A stretch of DNA of 64,000 nucleotides, from positions 160,703,111-160,767,110 of the forward strand of contig OY294069.1 in the NCBI GenBank assembly GCA_958510875.1, written 5' to 3'. Position 1 is the first letter of the stretch. Each line of letters begins with the position of its first letter. Position numbers and translations under genes: made by a program. The notes beneath the pieces were generated by a model, which did no database searches, was not told the origin of the DNA, and saw only the letters and a list, made by a program, of their open reading frames with translations. The stretch comes from Endomychus coccineus. Lineage: Eukaryota > Arthropoda > Insecta > Coleoptera > Endomychidae. Shown here piece after piece: positions 39,001 through 49,314 of the stretch.

Positions 39001-42000
39001 GGCGGTGGGGTCTTATCCTACAGTTCTATCTACAAAAAATGCTGGGATTAACCCCCTCGATATAGCAATACAAAAGACTGTGAAAAAGACTATGCTTAAT
39101 TTAAACAAAATATTAATATAGACTATATTTGATTAAGTATTGAGCCATAGCATAATATATATTTTTGAGTATGTCCTTAGGCATTCATTCCGTAGGGTTT
39201 TGAATTGATGCTACTATCTAATGATAATATTGGAGTATATATGAACACAACACACCTAATCTAATCTATAAAAACCAGCTATATTGAACACATTACGTAT
39301 TGTAATGGTCATATGGTTAGGGTCACGACATCTTTGTCATCTGATGTGATCTAGAAGAATTTAGGGATTCGATTGGTGGGAAAAGACATGCTGAATTGGC
39401 CCCCATATATTTCTCCTTTACTTCAATTTCTAAGTATCCTCCAAGAAAAGACATTATTAGGAAAGGACTTTTTCTATCGGTTCTGTCTATTAAATTGTAC
39501 GGATTAAGAACTGCGTCTTTGTGAAAAATGCAGCGTATTATGACCGAATTATCGACATTATGAATGTTGCCCTACCGAGCTATATGTTAATATTTACATG
39601 GCCCATATTTTTCATACGAATTATGTCAAAATTCTTCAATTCATTTAAGGTAGCCATGAGCAAAATGTCATCCTATGGATGGATCATAGGGCCACAAAGG
39701 AAACCGAAATAATCAATCGATTGAATCATGGCGTTCTCAAATACGTTGGAAGTAAAATATCTCCAGAAATGGAAACACCTAAATTGATGTGGTTGAAAGA
39801 TTTTCTTAGAGAATCGTGTTGGGATAAAGCTGGTTATTTCTTTGATCTTCCCGATTTCTTGACGTGGAAAGCAACAGGTGATGATTCGAGGTACAACTTT
39901 TCTAGGTTAACAGCATTTCGTATTGAGTATTTAATAATAATTATAGCAGGAAATGTATTTCATTCTCGAGTATTTATTTTCAGATCTTCATGTTCATTGG
40001 TATGTAAGTGGACATATGAAGTAACGATAGATGGGAGCAAAGGTTGGAACTCATCATATTTTAAAGAAATTGGCCTACAAGACTTAGCAGTGAATAATTG
40101 GAAAAAAATAGGATCTCGTGTTCAAGTACCCGGTGAAGCAGTAGGCAAAGGTCTGTCTGAAGCTATAGCCAAAGAACTAGGACTTTTACCCGGCACACCT
40201 GTTGCCACGTCGATAATAGATGCACACGCAGGAGGATTAGGCCTTATTGGATGTACAGTTCCAGAAGTCGACCAGAGTTTTGATAGAAAATTATGTAAGT
40301 TAATTTTGTGATCCTGAGATTCAAATCCAGAATAGCGTGTAATGATCCATTTATCTCTTATATTTTTAAAGATAATTAACTGTGGTTCCTAGATCACTAA
40401 CTTCCCTTACTCCTAGAAACCAATAATACATTGTAAAAAATTACAATGATGAGGTAGCTTTATCGAAATCTCAAGAAGGCAATGACTTTCCTCTTGTTTT
40501 GAAAGTTCTGTGTGTAAAATTGTATCAACACAAACAATAGTATATTGTAACTTAAAATTAGTAGCACTATTAAATACACTAACACTTTAACTGTGCGAAA
40601 TATTTCATTTCGCACATATATCAATAAATCAATAAAACGGGGGATAAGTCAGAAGCACTTAGACCGCTTGATTGTGTCCATTGTGCGCCCGTTGATACAA
40701 GAATCAGTCCAGCAGGCCTAAGGCAATGCCGAAGGCTGAGATGTTGCATAGACTGATATCTCTTATGGCTTCAAGCGGCATATGTGTGCTGTCGAGGTGT
40801 TGTAGCCTAAGAGAAGTCAGTGCTGGATATTCTTCTAGGATGTGAGAGGCAGTTTCATCCGCCTCTCCACATCTACTTCAAGTTGGGACTTCAACAATGC
40901 CCATTGTGGGAAGAAAAAATTGGTTTCAAGAAATAGTTTCAACCAATCTCCAAATTTATGATTTATCTCTTTGGGGAATTGTGTGAAGTTGAGACTTCTA
41001 GCTACTTGATTCTTGGGCAGCCGAGACCTGAACGATTCATCGACTGACGCAGGATGCGATAGCACCTGCTGTCAGATTTCAAACACCAGACGTCCTCATA
41101 GCCCAGACGACGTACTGGGAGAACAAGGACTCTGGGTCGCTTCCGCCAGGGGGACTCGTGTGGTTCACGGACGGGTCTAAAACTGACGAGTCTAGCGGAG
41201 CCGGAGTATTTTCCTGCACACGCAGAAAGGGATTTCAGTTTCCTTAGGTGCCCACGCAACCGTTTTCCAGTCTGAGGTCGGTGCAATAGGGACCTGTGCC
41301 CTCGAAAAACTTAGATTAAACTACCAAGGTAGGCGGATTTACATCTGCACTGACAGCCGAGAGGCCCTGGACGCACTCCGCGCCCACAGAGTGACTTCTA
41401 GGCTTGTCTTGGAGTGGGGTAGTTCCCCCGGCATGAGGCAGGCGAAGCTCCACATTAGGGCGCTCTGGAGTTCTCGCCTAAAGTTTATATGAGCAGGAGA
41501 GGCCTAATAAAACTGGCGACAGGGCTCCTCACAGAACACACAATGGACATTGTTGAAGACCCAGCTTGTAATAGATGTGGTGAGATGGACGGAACTGCCT
41601 CTCACATCCTAGCAGAATGTCCAGCATTGGCTTCTCTTAGCCTACAACGCCTCGGCAGTACACGTATGCCGCTTGAAATTATAAAAGTTATCAGTTCATG
41701 CAAAATCTTAGCCTTTGGCACTGCCTTAGGCCTGCTGGACTGATTCTTGTATTGAGGGACGCACAATGTAACCAAGCAAGCGTTTTGATTGATACTTGAT
41801 TTAGACTTTAACCTCCAGGTCTGATTTGTGGAACGTCCACTTGCCACATGGTGGTATCCGAGAATCCTATATTTGTGCCTGGAGTTTGGGGTCCATATTA
41901 TAGTGCTATGGTTCCGGAGATGTGGCTCAATGAAGGTGGACAGAGTGCTACTGGAAAATTGATAGATCACGTGATTGATTCTCATCCAGCAACACCAGGA

Positions 42001-45000
42001 TTAAAAAATAGAATTGGAGAAATGTAAGTATTATCCACCTTGATTAATTTTTTCTACAACATCGAATATCTATTAAATGATCTTCAATAGTAACAATTGA
42101 GAAATAAATAATTGTTGACTTGTTGACTTTTGCTAGATATTGATGAAGTCTCTTTAGTCTAGAACGATCACTAACACTACAAACTAATAGCTGTTTCGCT
42201 CTCCCATCAGCAACGACAAACTTTTGCAAAGTTACTTAATCTACTAATAGAATGCTAGAGAGACCTACATCCAACAATGTACAATATTGACTGATCGATC
42301 AAGACATAAAATAAGTATTTACTATTTATTATTTATTTCTCAGTTGTTACATTGGTCTAGTTCAGTGGCACCCAAGCAGTCTAACATTCCCCGTACCTTT
42401 TGTAAAGTTCGAGAAATCTATCAGTCAATGTTGTACATCGTTAGACTTCTTAGTGTGGTATCTACTCGTAGATGGCGCTAGATATTTTTGGTTCTCTGCA
42501 GCATTCTATTGCTGGCTGATAAGTTCCATGAGAAAACAAAACAGCTGTTCAGAACTATTAGTTTGTCGATCTAGACCACGGTCATATATACAGGTCTGGG
42601 AACACGAGGCTGTTTCCTATGTGAGAAGTGAGTCCGCTAAGCGTCATCCGTTGCGTAGTACCAAAAGGGTGGCGCATGAGTCGAGGGATGTCCCCTTGCA
42701 TGTATACGACCGTGTTTGAACGATATGGCGCCTAATCCCTGACAACATATTTCGATACATGCGCCAGCTGGTGGCTGAGTGAGGGACTACGAGTTTGGCG
42801 ACATGTAAGAGATTCATGTCAAACATAGAGTTCCCAGACCTGTATATACGACCGTGATCTAGACTAAAGAGATATCGATGATCGTAAATTGAATCACAAA
42901 CAGCTACATTTTGCACAGAATATCATCAAATTGCATAGCGGATCTGTCAGATGCATTGTGAACCGTTACCTATAAGGAGGCAGTTGGCTGTGGCTAATGC
43001 GACGGCGGCTATGAGAATATGACACTAGCGACGGGATCTTTGAATACATCATCAGTATTTCTGTCAACATATAATTTGAGTGTCTATTTACTTCTTCCAA
43101 TGGGAGCATATGCATAATTGTCCCAATTAAACGGTCGAAGTGCATTGGTATTGTCCATCCCCGATTGATTTATTAACCAACATGATTTTAAATTTAGAAA
43201 CTAGCATAAAAATCAAAGGCTAGGCATTCATTGATGTTTCCATTGAAGACCCAATAATTCCAGCATATCATAAATGATATAACTGTTGGTAACAATTTCT
43301 GTTCGGTACACAATAAGTTGCTTCATCTTTCTCACGAAACATAATCAATTGATTAAAATCAGGGGATCCTGATTTCCAGTTTGTTGGACCTCCATGACTG
43401 ATACATTAGTATAGTCAATTGTACTAATCGATTACTAGCTTTCCCAATGTCATCCTGTTTGAAGTGGTGCAGTGTAGTCGAGAAAAGCCATTGAAATACC
43501 GCGCTAATGTACCGCATAGCCGGGATGTAGAAAACATTAACTTCATCTCTTTTCTAATATTCTAATAATTTCATAATTTCTAGGCATATCCAAGAATACC
43601 TAAGTAATCTTTTGGAAGATATGAGAAGTAGCCGTAATTTAACATCTGTAACATGTTTAACGGAAGATTTGCACGTTTGGCCCGATTTTCATGGAAATCG
43701 CTCACCTATCGCCGATCATAGCTTAAAAGGAATGGTAATTTTTTGATTTCTCAATTTTCACCCAAAGTTGAATAAAAAATATTGTGAATTTCTTTTCAGA
43801 TATCTGGTTTAACGCTAACTCAAGATGAAGAAAGCCTTGCCCTTATATATTTAGCAACAGTGCAAGCATTAACCGTAAGTATTTTATGAAATGTGGCAAC
43901 TTCAACTAAAAAAATTCGATTTTATCCTTTTTTTTATGTTAGTAACCATTACAGATGGATTGTAAACAGCATCAGGGTGCTTATAGTTGCATTCAGTTTG
44001 TAACTAGAATACTTCTTTCAATTTTTTAAGAGATCAACAAGGAATTCTGATTGTAACGTAACATGTGTCTCTCTCTCTTTGATTAATAAGTAAACCCTTT
44101 TGTAGGAAGGTTACCAACTAAATAGTTAAAAGGTTTGAAAAGAATGCAATTAATTGAATTGAATAAATAGACAAAAGAGTAAGGGGATGAAAAACATTTA
44201 TTACACAAAGAGGTACTTCCTATTAATTGATACCTATCTGCCAAAATCGAAACTGTACATCGGTTCTTCAAATTTAACTAGAATGTAATAGAATCACACA
44301 TAGGCGTTAAACTACAGCGTGTTCATACATGTATAGAAACTTCATCACGCAGTGATGCCCCCGCTAAACTGCATATTCATATAGATATCCCTAGATCAAT
44401 CAGTGAAACCACAGCTGAATAGTACAGGACACTTGTTTCGCCATCTCGGACTCATCATAGGAATGAGTAGAGCCGTAGTGTCACTGATCGATATATCTAC
44501 CTTCGAATAGATGGCGTTAGTTGTCTATTACCTCTCTCGCACTTTCTATTGATGAGTACGAGAAGACCAAACAGTTGTCCGAAACTATTTAGCTTTAGTG
44601 TCACTGACAGAAGTAGGGAGACATATTATACTACCTTTGTATGTTTGATTAATTTCTCACAAGGTAACAAGTAATCGCTCAATTATTGACATATTCATAT
44701 ATCCATTTTTTCAAGTATGGAACTCGTCACATTTTGGAAGCCGTTCATCAAGCAGGACATCTCGATCTGACATCCATTTTAATATGTGGTGGATTAAGCA
44801 AGAATCTGTTGTTCGTTCAAACACAATCGGACGTGGTTAACCTTCCCGTCGTGTGTCCTGATGAACCTGAATCTGTATTACTGGGATCATCGATTTTGGC
44901 TGCTTGTGCATCTAATTATTTTGAAGATATGAAAACTGCAATGGAATCTATGGGAGGCACAGGAAAGGTTATCTATCCCAATCAGTCATTAGTGAGATTC

Positions 45001-45078
45001 CATGACAAAAAGTATAGTGTGTTCCGGAAAATGTATGAACACCAGTTGGAATATAAAACATTGATGGCAAATCATTAA
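32879..45078 (+). CDS. FGGY: FGGY carbohydrate kinase domain-containing protein, 8 exons
   Basis: The exons are 32879-33061, 35144-35255, 39650-39890, 39984-40294, 41819-42023, 43584-43734, 43800-43874 and 44716-45078. All junctions are GT-AG and in phase, giving 1641 nt (546 residues plus stop), close to the 551 of human FGGY. Visible motifs are the N-terminal nucleotide-binding loop [12 protein letters not shown] (8-19), substrate-site WMDHRA (108-113), the catalytic Asp in DAHAGG (D258), LICGTSTCH, and the C-terminal GGLSKN (451-456) with ESVLLGSS. The human enzyme is known as a D-ribulokinase in the cytosol; the same role is inferred here. The gene is orthologous in type to Drosophila CG11594. 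All catalytic residues seen are intact, so it looks functional despite transposon-filled introns. Confidence 0.95.
34424..34451 (+). ncRNA. Hammerhead-ribozyme-like motif, degenerate
   Basis: A CGAAGATG core is followed by an ACAC/GTGT stem with a GTTTA loop, then GAAAC and a TATAGT/ACTATA hairpin. That is the order stem II, GAAA, stem III of a hammerhead. Penelope elements are known to carry such ribozymes. The core departs from CUGAUGA, so activity is doubtful. Confidence 0.35.
34991..35016 (+). ncRNA. Hammerhead-ribozyme-like motif, second
   Basis: It contains an exact CTGATGA and, 15 bases on, GAAAC, followed by the perfect hairpin CGTA-CGTAAT-TACG. The would-be stem II pairs poorly. It lies in the same Penelope 3' region. 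Confidence 0.35.
35144..35255 (+). CDS. FGGY: FGGY exon 2
   Basis: Acceptor TTATTCCAG, donor G|GTAATA. It encodes [20 protein letters not shown] and the following strand up to ISPSG, inside the N-terminal kinase lobe. It ends in phase 1. Confidence 0.93.
35875..36120 (-). pseudogene. Open frame with signal-like start but no ATG
   Basis: On the minus strand, TATAAAAGCTCAGTACC (36136-36120) is followed by an open frame that reads [15 protein letters not shown]. It continues as [26 protein letters not shown] and [15 protein letters not shown], and stops at TAG near 35872. The composition is protein-like, but no in-frame ATG precedes it, so it is either a decayed small secreted-protein gene or chance. 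I do not recognise the family. Confidence 0.3.
36213..37852 (-). mobile_element. Mariner element, broken, with nested insertion
   Basis: The ends carry inverted repeats (left GAGGGCAAGGCGAAAAGTTC, right GAGGGCAAAACAAAAAGTTT read inwards) and are flanked by TA. The minus-strand transposase starts [20 protein letters not shown] (37680) with the first helix-turn-helix. Part of the second helix-turn-helix is deleted. It goes on as [22 protein letters not shown], then is interrupted between about 37.33 and 36.84 kb by foreign sequence. The C-terminal part includes [13 protein letters not shown] (D34D-type catalytic region) and [11 protein letters not shown] (normally HPPYSPDLAP). Frameshifts and stops make it inactive. 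Confidence 0.85.
36838..37327 (-). repeat. About 490-bp insertion inside the mariner, possibly tRNA-derived
   Basis: The sequence does not belong to the transposase. On the minus strand it begins with GTAGTACAATCGGTTAGCTC, which resembles the A box and D arm of a tRNA, as at the 5' end of many insect SINEs. A clear B box was not found. Confidence 0.4.
37856..39649. other. FGGY intron 2, right part
   Basis: Mostly AT-rich. A lone B-box-like GGGTTCGATTCCC lies at 38547-38559 without a matching A box. No ORF with a recognisable motif. Confidence 0.45.
39650..39890 (+). CDS. FGGY: FGGY exon 3
   Basis: The acceptor CATTTAAG is weak but supplies the G|GT codon that keeps phase. It encodes WMDHRA, the [19 protein letters not shown] segment and [15 protein letters not shown]. 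Ends AG|GTACAA in phase 2. Confidence 0.92.
39984..40294 (+). CDS. FGGY: FGGY exon 4
   Basis: Follows a 93-bp intron that happens to be open in frame, so a naive ORF runs through it. It encodes CKWTYE, the [13 protein letters not shown] segment and the catalytic DAHAGG. Donor T|GTAAGT, phase 1. Confidence 0.94.
40351..40440 (-). repeat. Dispersed repeat (SINE-like body), copy 1
   Basis: About 55 bases (TAATTAACTGTGGTTCCTAG and the following TCACTAACTT) match 60351-60406 in the Mars gene. The second copy sits next to a tRNA-like segment, which suggests a SINE. Confidence 0.5.
40671..40920 (-). pseudogene. LINE 3' end, minus strand
   Basis: Reads on the minus strand as [20 protein letters not shown], then [10 protein letters not shown] and a stop. 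This is the same C-terminal zinc-finger-like tail as the plus-strand copy at 41.53-41.77 kb, so the two form an inverted pair. Confidence 0.72.
41080..41775 (+). pseudogene. LINE RNase H and C-terminal remnant in FGGY intron 4
   Basis: [20 protein letters not shown] at 41.15 kb is the RNase H motif with the first catalytic Asp. It is followed after stops by [16 protein letters not shown] sequence (41.34 kb), and by an open piece (41489-41743) with [20 protein letters not shown], the usual LINE C-terminal finger. It is frameshifted and has no RT domain. It belongs to the same broad clade as the 4.6-6.3 kb remnant. Confidence 0.75.
41819..42023 (+). CDS. FGGY: FGGY exon 5
   Basis: Begins after CCTCCAG, immediately 3' of the LINE fragment. 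The junction codon TGT gives [11 protein letters not shown]. It encodes [20 protein letters not shown], which joins the two kinase lobes. Donor AT|GTAAGT, phase 2. Confidence 0.94.
42430..42568. repeat. Dispersed repeat shared with FGGY intron 7
   Basis: The segment from 'GTAGATGGCGCTAG' through 'TTCTATTG' to 'AACAGCTGTTCAGAACTATT' recurs, diverged, at about 44488-44600. Unknown family. Confidence 0.5.
42577..42856. mobile_element. hAT-like MITE, copy 1, 280 bp, 8-bp target duplication
   Basis: Terminal repeats CACGGTCATATATACAGGTC and its inverted counterpart. The 8-bp duplications ATCTAGAC (42569-42576 and 42857-42864) are perfect. It has no ORF of its own. It shares its termini and subterminal sequence with the copy at 46286-46703. 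Confidence 0.88.
43584..43734 (+). CDS. FGGY: FGGY exon 6
   Basis: Acceptor AATTTCTAG. Encodes [13 protein letters not shown] and [19 protein letters not shown], the typical DFHGNRSP motif of FGGY proteins. Ends in phase 0. Confidence 0.95.
43800..43874 (+). CDS. FGGY: FGGY exon 7
   Basis: A 75-bp exon after a 65-bp intron. Encodes [19 protein letters not shown], a typical FGGY-protein phrase, and ends ACC|GTAAGT in phase 0. Confidence 0.93.
44488..44600. repeat. Second copy of the 42.43-42.57 kb repeat
   Basis: Diverged copy in FGGY intron 7, recognisable from 'AGATGGCGTTAG' and 'CAAACAGTTGTCCGAAACTATT'. Confidence 0.45.
44716..45078 (+). CDS. FGGY: FGGY exon 8
   Basis: Encodes [26 protein letters not shown] and [14 protein letters not shown] (adenine-side loop) and stops at TAA. 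An AATAAA at 45116-45121, 38 bases past the stop, is the likely polyadenylation signal. Confidence 0.95.
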   Translation, partial: YGTRHILEAVHQAGHLDLTSILICGGLSKNLLFVQTQSDVVNLPVVCPDEPESVLLGSSILAACASNYFEDMKTAMESMGGTGKVIYPNQSLVRFHDKKYSVFRKMYEHQLEYKTLMANH

Positions 45079-45115
45079 TACAATAGTATACTATGGTGAA
45101 ATCTAAATCTTTGAT

Positions 45116-45121
45116 AATAAA
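45116..45121 (+). promoter_or_regulatory. FGGY polyadenylation signal AATAAA
   Basis: Canonical hexamer at a suitable distance downstream of the FGGY stop codon. Confidence 0.65.
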
Positions 45122-46277
45122 ATCATTTATTTTAATAATTACATGCTTTTATGTGTAGGTATGTACGTATATTGGCTCTTTGAGCAAATGCAAATGTGTA
45201 TATACATAAATATGTATAAATCCTAGTAAATTCATTATTATATCACGTTGATCACAAAGTTATTGTCTAGATACACACCTATAACCAGAATTTCACAAAT
45301 GTTGCACGTAACTGCGCGTATTCCATGTATCTAATAAGAATGGCTAATGCACAAATTAACTCTTTAAGGGTTAATTTGTGGGTTAATCTATTATTTCTTT
45401 GTGCTACTTTGATAACGGAAAGTGGAGTTTTGAGATATCTACGCATGAGCGGAAACTACCCAGTTAACTTGTGTTCGTTCTTTTGTTCACTTTAATCGTA
45501 TTTATTTATTTATTCTCTTTTCACTTTGATTTTAATGAGTAACGCCGATGCCGAGCCAAATTTGTTTCGATTTTGTGAAAGAAGCTATCTGTGTTGTGTG
45601 ATTCAGTGCCCTTTCATTATTGATTTGGACTTTATTTTGGTTTATAGGTCACTATTTACTTTGCAGTCATAAGCAAATTAAAGTAATGCCATCTGAACAC
45701 TGATAACATACGAAAGGAAATTAATAATACTAATATGATGCATATTAACTTTTAAAGCGTCATGCTACTAGATTTTTAAATACCATCTTGGTTAATTTAT
45801 GCAAACAATGAAGATGAATATGTAACTTTCATTCTAGTTTCCTTAAGTTTATGTTCATAATATGGGGCTGTGTCAACAAACATTGCAAACTATGATAGCC
45901 ACTATTTTTCTTTATCTGAGAGAAAGGAAAGCAGATAACACTTCTCGCGATTCAAAGAATCGATGAGAATCTGTTGAAAATACTACAGTCAGGTGACGGC
46001 TCCTTAATAATGGATAGTAAAGTACAAACACATGTCGTGTAAGAAGACAATAGACAAACATACGTTTGATTCACCACGTTGAACAGTGACAACACGTCTT
46101 TTAGTCCCAGACAGCTGTTTCACTCTTCTGATGAGCTCGTGAGTAAATACGAGGCAAACTAGTGTGGTACTAAAATACGTGTTGATACCGTAGATAGATA
46201 CAGTTTGGTTTTTGGTTACATTGTACCATAGATAACTCTAGTATAGTAGTCACAGTATCTATGCATTGTACATATGA
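45122..46277. other. Intergenic spacer
   Basis: AT-rich sequence without recognisable genes. A short segment near 46.22-46.26 kb (CATAGATAACTC..TATCTATGCA) resembles the hairpin at 18.03-18.06 kb. Confidence 0.45.
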
Positions 46278-46285
46278 CGCTTGAG

Positions 46286-46703
46286 CACGGACGCATACAC
46301 AGGTCCGGAAACTCTATGGTTGACTTGAGTCTCTTACGGGTCGCCTAACTCGTAGTCCCTCGCTCAGCCACCAGCTAGCGCTTGAATCACGAAGTAGTAA
46401 AACGATTTCTATCCGGAATCGCAAGCATCTACTTTTTTCACATTTCGGCATCTTTCGGCACTTTAAAAACAGAAGTTTCTTGCTTTCCACTTTTGTACCC
46501 CGTTTTGCATTTTGGCACAATGCACGATTTCGTAATTTGTTTCTAAAAACGCAGGTATTTCTTGAGTTGACAAGTCAACTGACAGTTGTCAGAAAATACT
46601 CCTACGTGACAACTTTTGGTACTGCGGGCCAGTCGACGCTTAGCGGACTCACTGCTGACATAGGAAACAACCTCGAGTTTCCAGATCTGTGTATACGACC
46701 GTG
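46286..46703. mobile_element. hAT-like MITE, copy 2, 418 bp, 8-bp target duplication
   Basis: Terminal repeats CACGGACGCATACACAGGTC and its inverted partner. Perfect 8-bp duplications CGCTTGAG lie at 46278-46285 and 46704-46711. It is in the opposite orientation to copy 1: 'GTTTCCTATGT' and 'GTGAGTCCGCTAAGCGTC' are shared on reversal. The interior differs in length, so one copy has gained or lost sequence. Confidence 0.88.
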
Positions 46704-46804
46704 CGCTTGAGAGTCAGATAAAAGGAACTCGGTTGAAGCCAAAGAGTTCTATATATAGACTAGACAAGTAGTGTGTTAAGCAAAGGAAAGCGCTGGTAAC
46801 TAGT

Positions 46805-46933
46805 CGGACATTCTGTCCTCGCACATGTAGTGCGCTCTCACTCGCACGGTCTCCCCTTCTATCTTAATAGTTTAAAAATACAAGAATAAGTATAAGGCGC
46901 GCACATCGTGCGAGTGTGAGCGCAGTATGTCCG
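46805..46933. repeat. Small imperfect inverted repeat, about 130 bp
   Basis: CGGACATTCTG with a TGCGCTCTCACTCGCAC block is mirrored by GTGCGAGTGTGAGCGCAG and ATGTCCG. GC-rich arms in an AT-rich spacer suggest a tiny MITE. Confidence 0.55.
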
Positions 46934-48236
46934 TCAGACTTCCAGTGAAAGGCCTAGTATTCTACTCTAAATTAGAATTCTTTGGTTGAAGCACTCTCTG
47001 AAATACTTATCACTGAGCACAGGATAACTTTTCTCTTCACTGTTCTATGAAGTGAAAACAATAGCACAGAGTAATTGTTACTTACTCTGTGATATGTAGA
47101 CAAGTTGAAATAAATTTACGGTTTGACAAAGATCCTCCAGGAGACATTCACAGATCTTTAAGCTCTATGAGTCAGATTGTCGAGAAGCTGATGCTGAACT
47201 GTAATTGGTTCAATTCAAATCACTTCATTAACGTCTCCAACTGTCATACTAACAACTTGCTAATGTTGCTATTGCTATTTTGCTATTATTAATTTAAATA
47301 CAATTAGTTATATTATCTATGATTACAATTCACAAAAACTGTCATCTGAAGAGAAACGGCTTGAATTAAAAAGTTACACCTACCTTTCCATTTTACTGCT
47401 GTTCCATTCATTTTCCTTACTCTCAAATCCTTAGTCAATTCTCTATTGTCTGTATTAACTCGTTCAAATAAGTTTTAGTGGTTTGAATGTAAGTGCACTA
47501 ATTTTTGGAAAGAAGCTGATGCTGAAACGTAGATTATTGAAGATTGTTCAGGACCGAAGTTATTAGTAGAAATTGTGCTTAGGTTTCAACTGCTCTGAAG
47601 GAACTTGGAATTGAATTTGTGTAAGTGAATCAAGCATTAATAATGTTGGTCAGTTGTATGAAAAAGTAGTTCATATCTTATGCTAACCATTATTCATTGT
47701 TTAGAGGCTATATTTACATTATAGTACATCACTACTAGGTCATTGGAATTAAATTTGTGAAACTATTAATTCATTACATCTAGATTAATGCAACAACACA
47801 AAGCTAAGGTGAATACAAGAATGATTATGAATTGAAATTGGACATATTTATATAGTTTATTGAAGCTGAGTCAGTATTCTATGTTGTACAGGAACATAAT
47901 GTTGGTCTTATACCTAGACCTAGGTGCTGTTATTATGTAAAAACGCTGAAGAAATATTATTTCAAATAGATCCCGATGCCTGAACTTTATTGTAAGCAGT
48001 TTCAGTAATTTTTCACTTTGTATGTCATTAATCCCAGAAGTTCCATTGTGTTAACTTTTGTTCTATTTCACAATATTTAATTTCTATTCTCAGCATCATC
48101 TGAGGGTGTATTAAATATTATTGATTTATGTAATAAGTACTTTGAACATAATTTGTATTTACATTAATGACATCTTTTAAACTCTATCAAATTATGTGCT
48201 ATGGAACAAAAAGTCATACTTCTTATCCTTTTTTTA
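46934..48236. other. Region upstream of the Mars coding start
   Basis: It holds the expected 5' UTR and promoter of Mars. A donor-like GTGTAAGTGAATC at about 47.62 kb, after a GC-richer stretch, could end a non-coding exon. A 34-codon frame at about 47.10-47.20 kb (EINLRFDKDPPGDIHRSLSS) looks protein-like but is unplaced. Confidence 0.35.
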
Positions 48237-48241
48237 GAGTA

Positions 48242-49314
48242 ATGGATGTACCAGAATATTGTCGGCAAATTCTTCAGTATAAATACAAGTCAAAAGGATC
48301 ATTTGGAACCAATAGTGTACAAACTCGAATTCAGAAAGCTACTGAACATAGAAAAGAAAGGCGAGAGACCCTTTTAGATAAAATGAGACAAATCCCTGAA
48401 AACATTACTCCCATGGGAACACCTGAAGAACAGGTTGCACAAAAAGTACCACAACAGAATAAGAGATTTTTGATGTTGCAAAAATGGAAAGAAGCAAAAA
48501 AACAGAAAAAAATGGAAGAAGAAAAGAAAAGGAAACCTGATTTTAAAGTCTGTCATCTTCCAAAATATAACGATGATCTATTCAGTGTATATAATAATAT
48601 CAAAGGAAGGCCAATTAAAAAGGTACCTCTTTCAGAGAATACTGAAATTAGAACAACACGATCTAGGGGCATATCGTCTGTACCTAGGACTCATGAACTT
48701 GTTTTCCAACCTATACCTGTCATAATTCCACATGCCAAATCAGCAGCAACTAAAGATAAAAAAAAGATGATGAAGAAAACTCCTCGTGTGTCAAAACCAT
48801 GGAATGAACAATTATTTGAAGGAAACATCCAAATTCAGGTTCCAAATGGAATTGCCAGTACTAAACATAATGGATCTTCCTCCTATCATGTTAATACTCC
48901 TAAATTAAAATCATCCAAGGCTGGCAAAAAGCAGTTAAGTAAAGAATCTGGGGAAAATAACAATGATAATGTTAGGAATATTAATGTGTTGAATCACAAT
49001 GTTGATGAAGTACCAGACCAATCAAATAAGAAAAGTCATAAAGATGAAAGTATCAAACAGTCCAGACGTGTATTAAGAACTCCTAAGAAAACATCACAAA
49101 ATAAAAACCAAAATGGGTTTCTCACTGATGAAGAAAACTATATAACTAGTCCAGTATTGAAATCAAAGAACCGGTTTGAGTCATTGGTTGATTCTACGAG
49201 AATCAGCAGAAAAAAGAAGAATCTTACTTTAACATCATCAAGTAGTGTTAGGAAAAATACTAAAAAAGAAAATGAATCAGAGAAAAGAAAACAATCAGAA
49301 TCAGAAACAGAAGT
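48242..49314 (+). CDS. mars: mars exon A (start, basic N-terminal region)
   Basis: The frame is open from 48167, but the ATG at 48242 directly after the acceptor is preferred. Lys/Arg-rich with SxxTP-like sites (RTPKKTS, NITPMGTPEE) that could be mitotic kinase targets. Ends GT|GTAAGT in phase 2. Confidence 0.88.

Noticed and set aside
39891..39983. Coding sequence between FGGY exons 3 and 4
   Set aside because: Open by chance; a GTACAA donor and TTTTCAG acceptor remove it and restore the conserved CKW segment.
41002..41286. 94-codon minus-strand ORF in FGGY intron 4
   Set aside because: Antisense shadow of the LINE RNase H fragment, which is readable on the plus strand.
48167..48241. Upstream start for Mars (ATG at 48167)
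   Set aside because: A pyrimidine-rich tract and TTTTAG acceptor lie between it and the conserved MDVPEYC start, so these codons are intronic.
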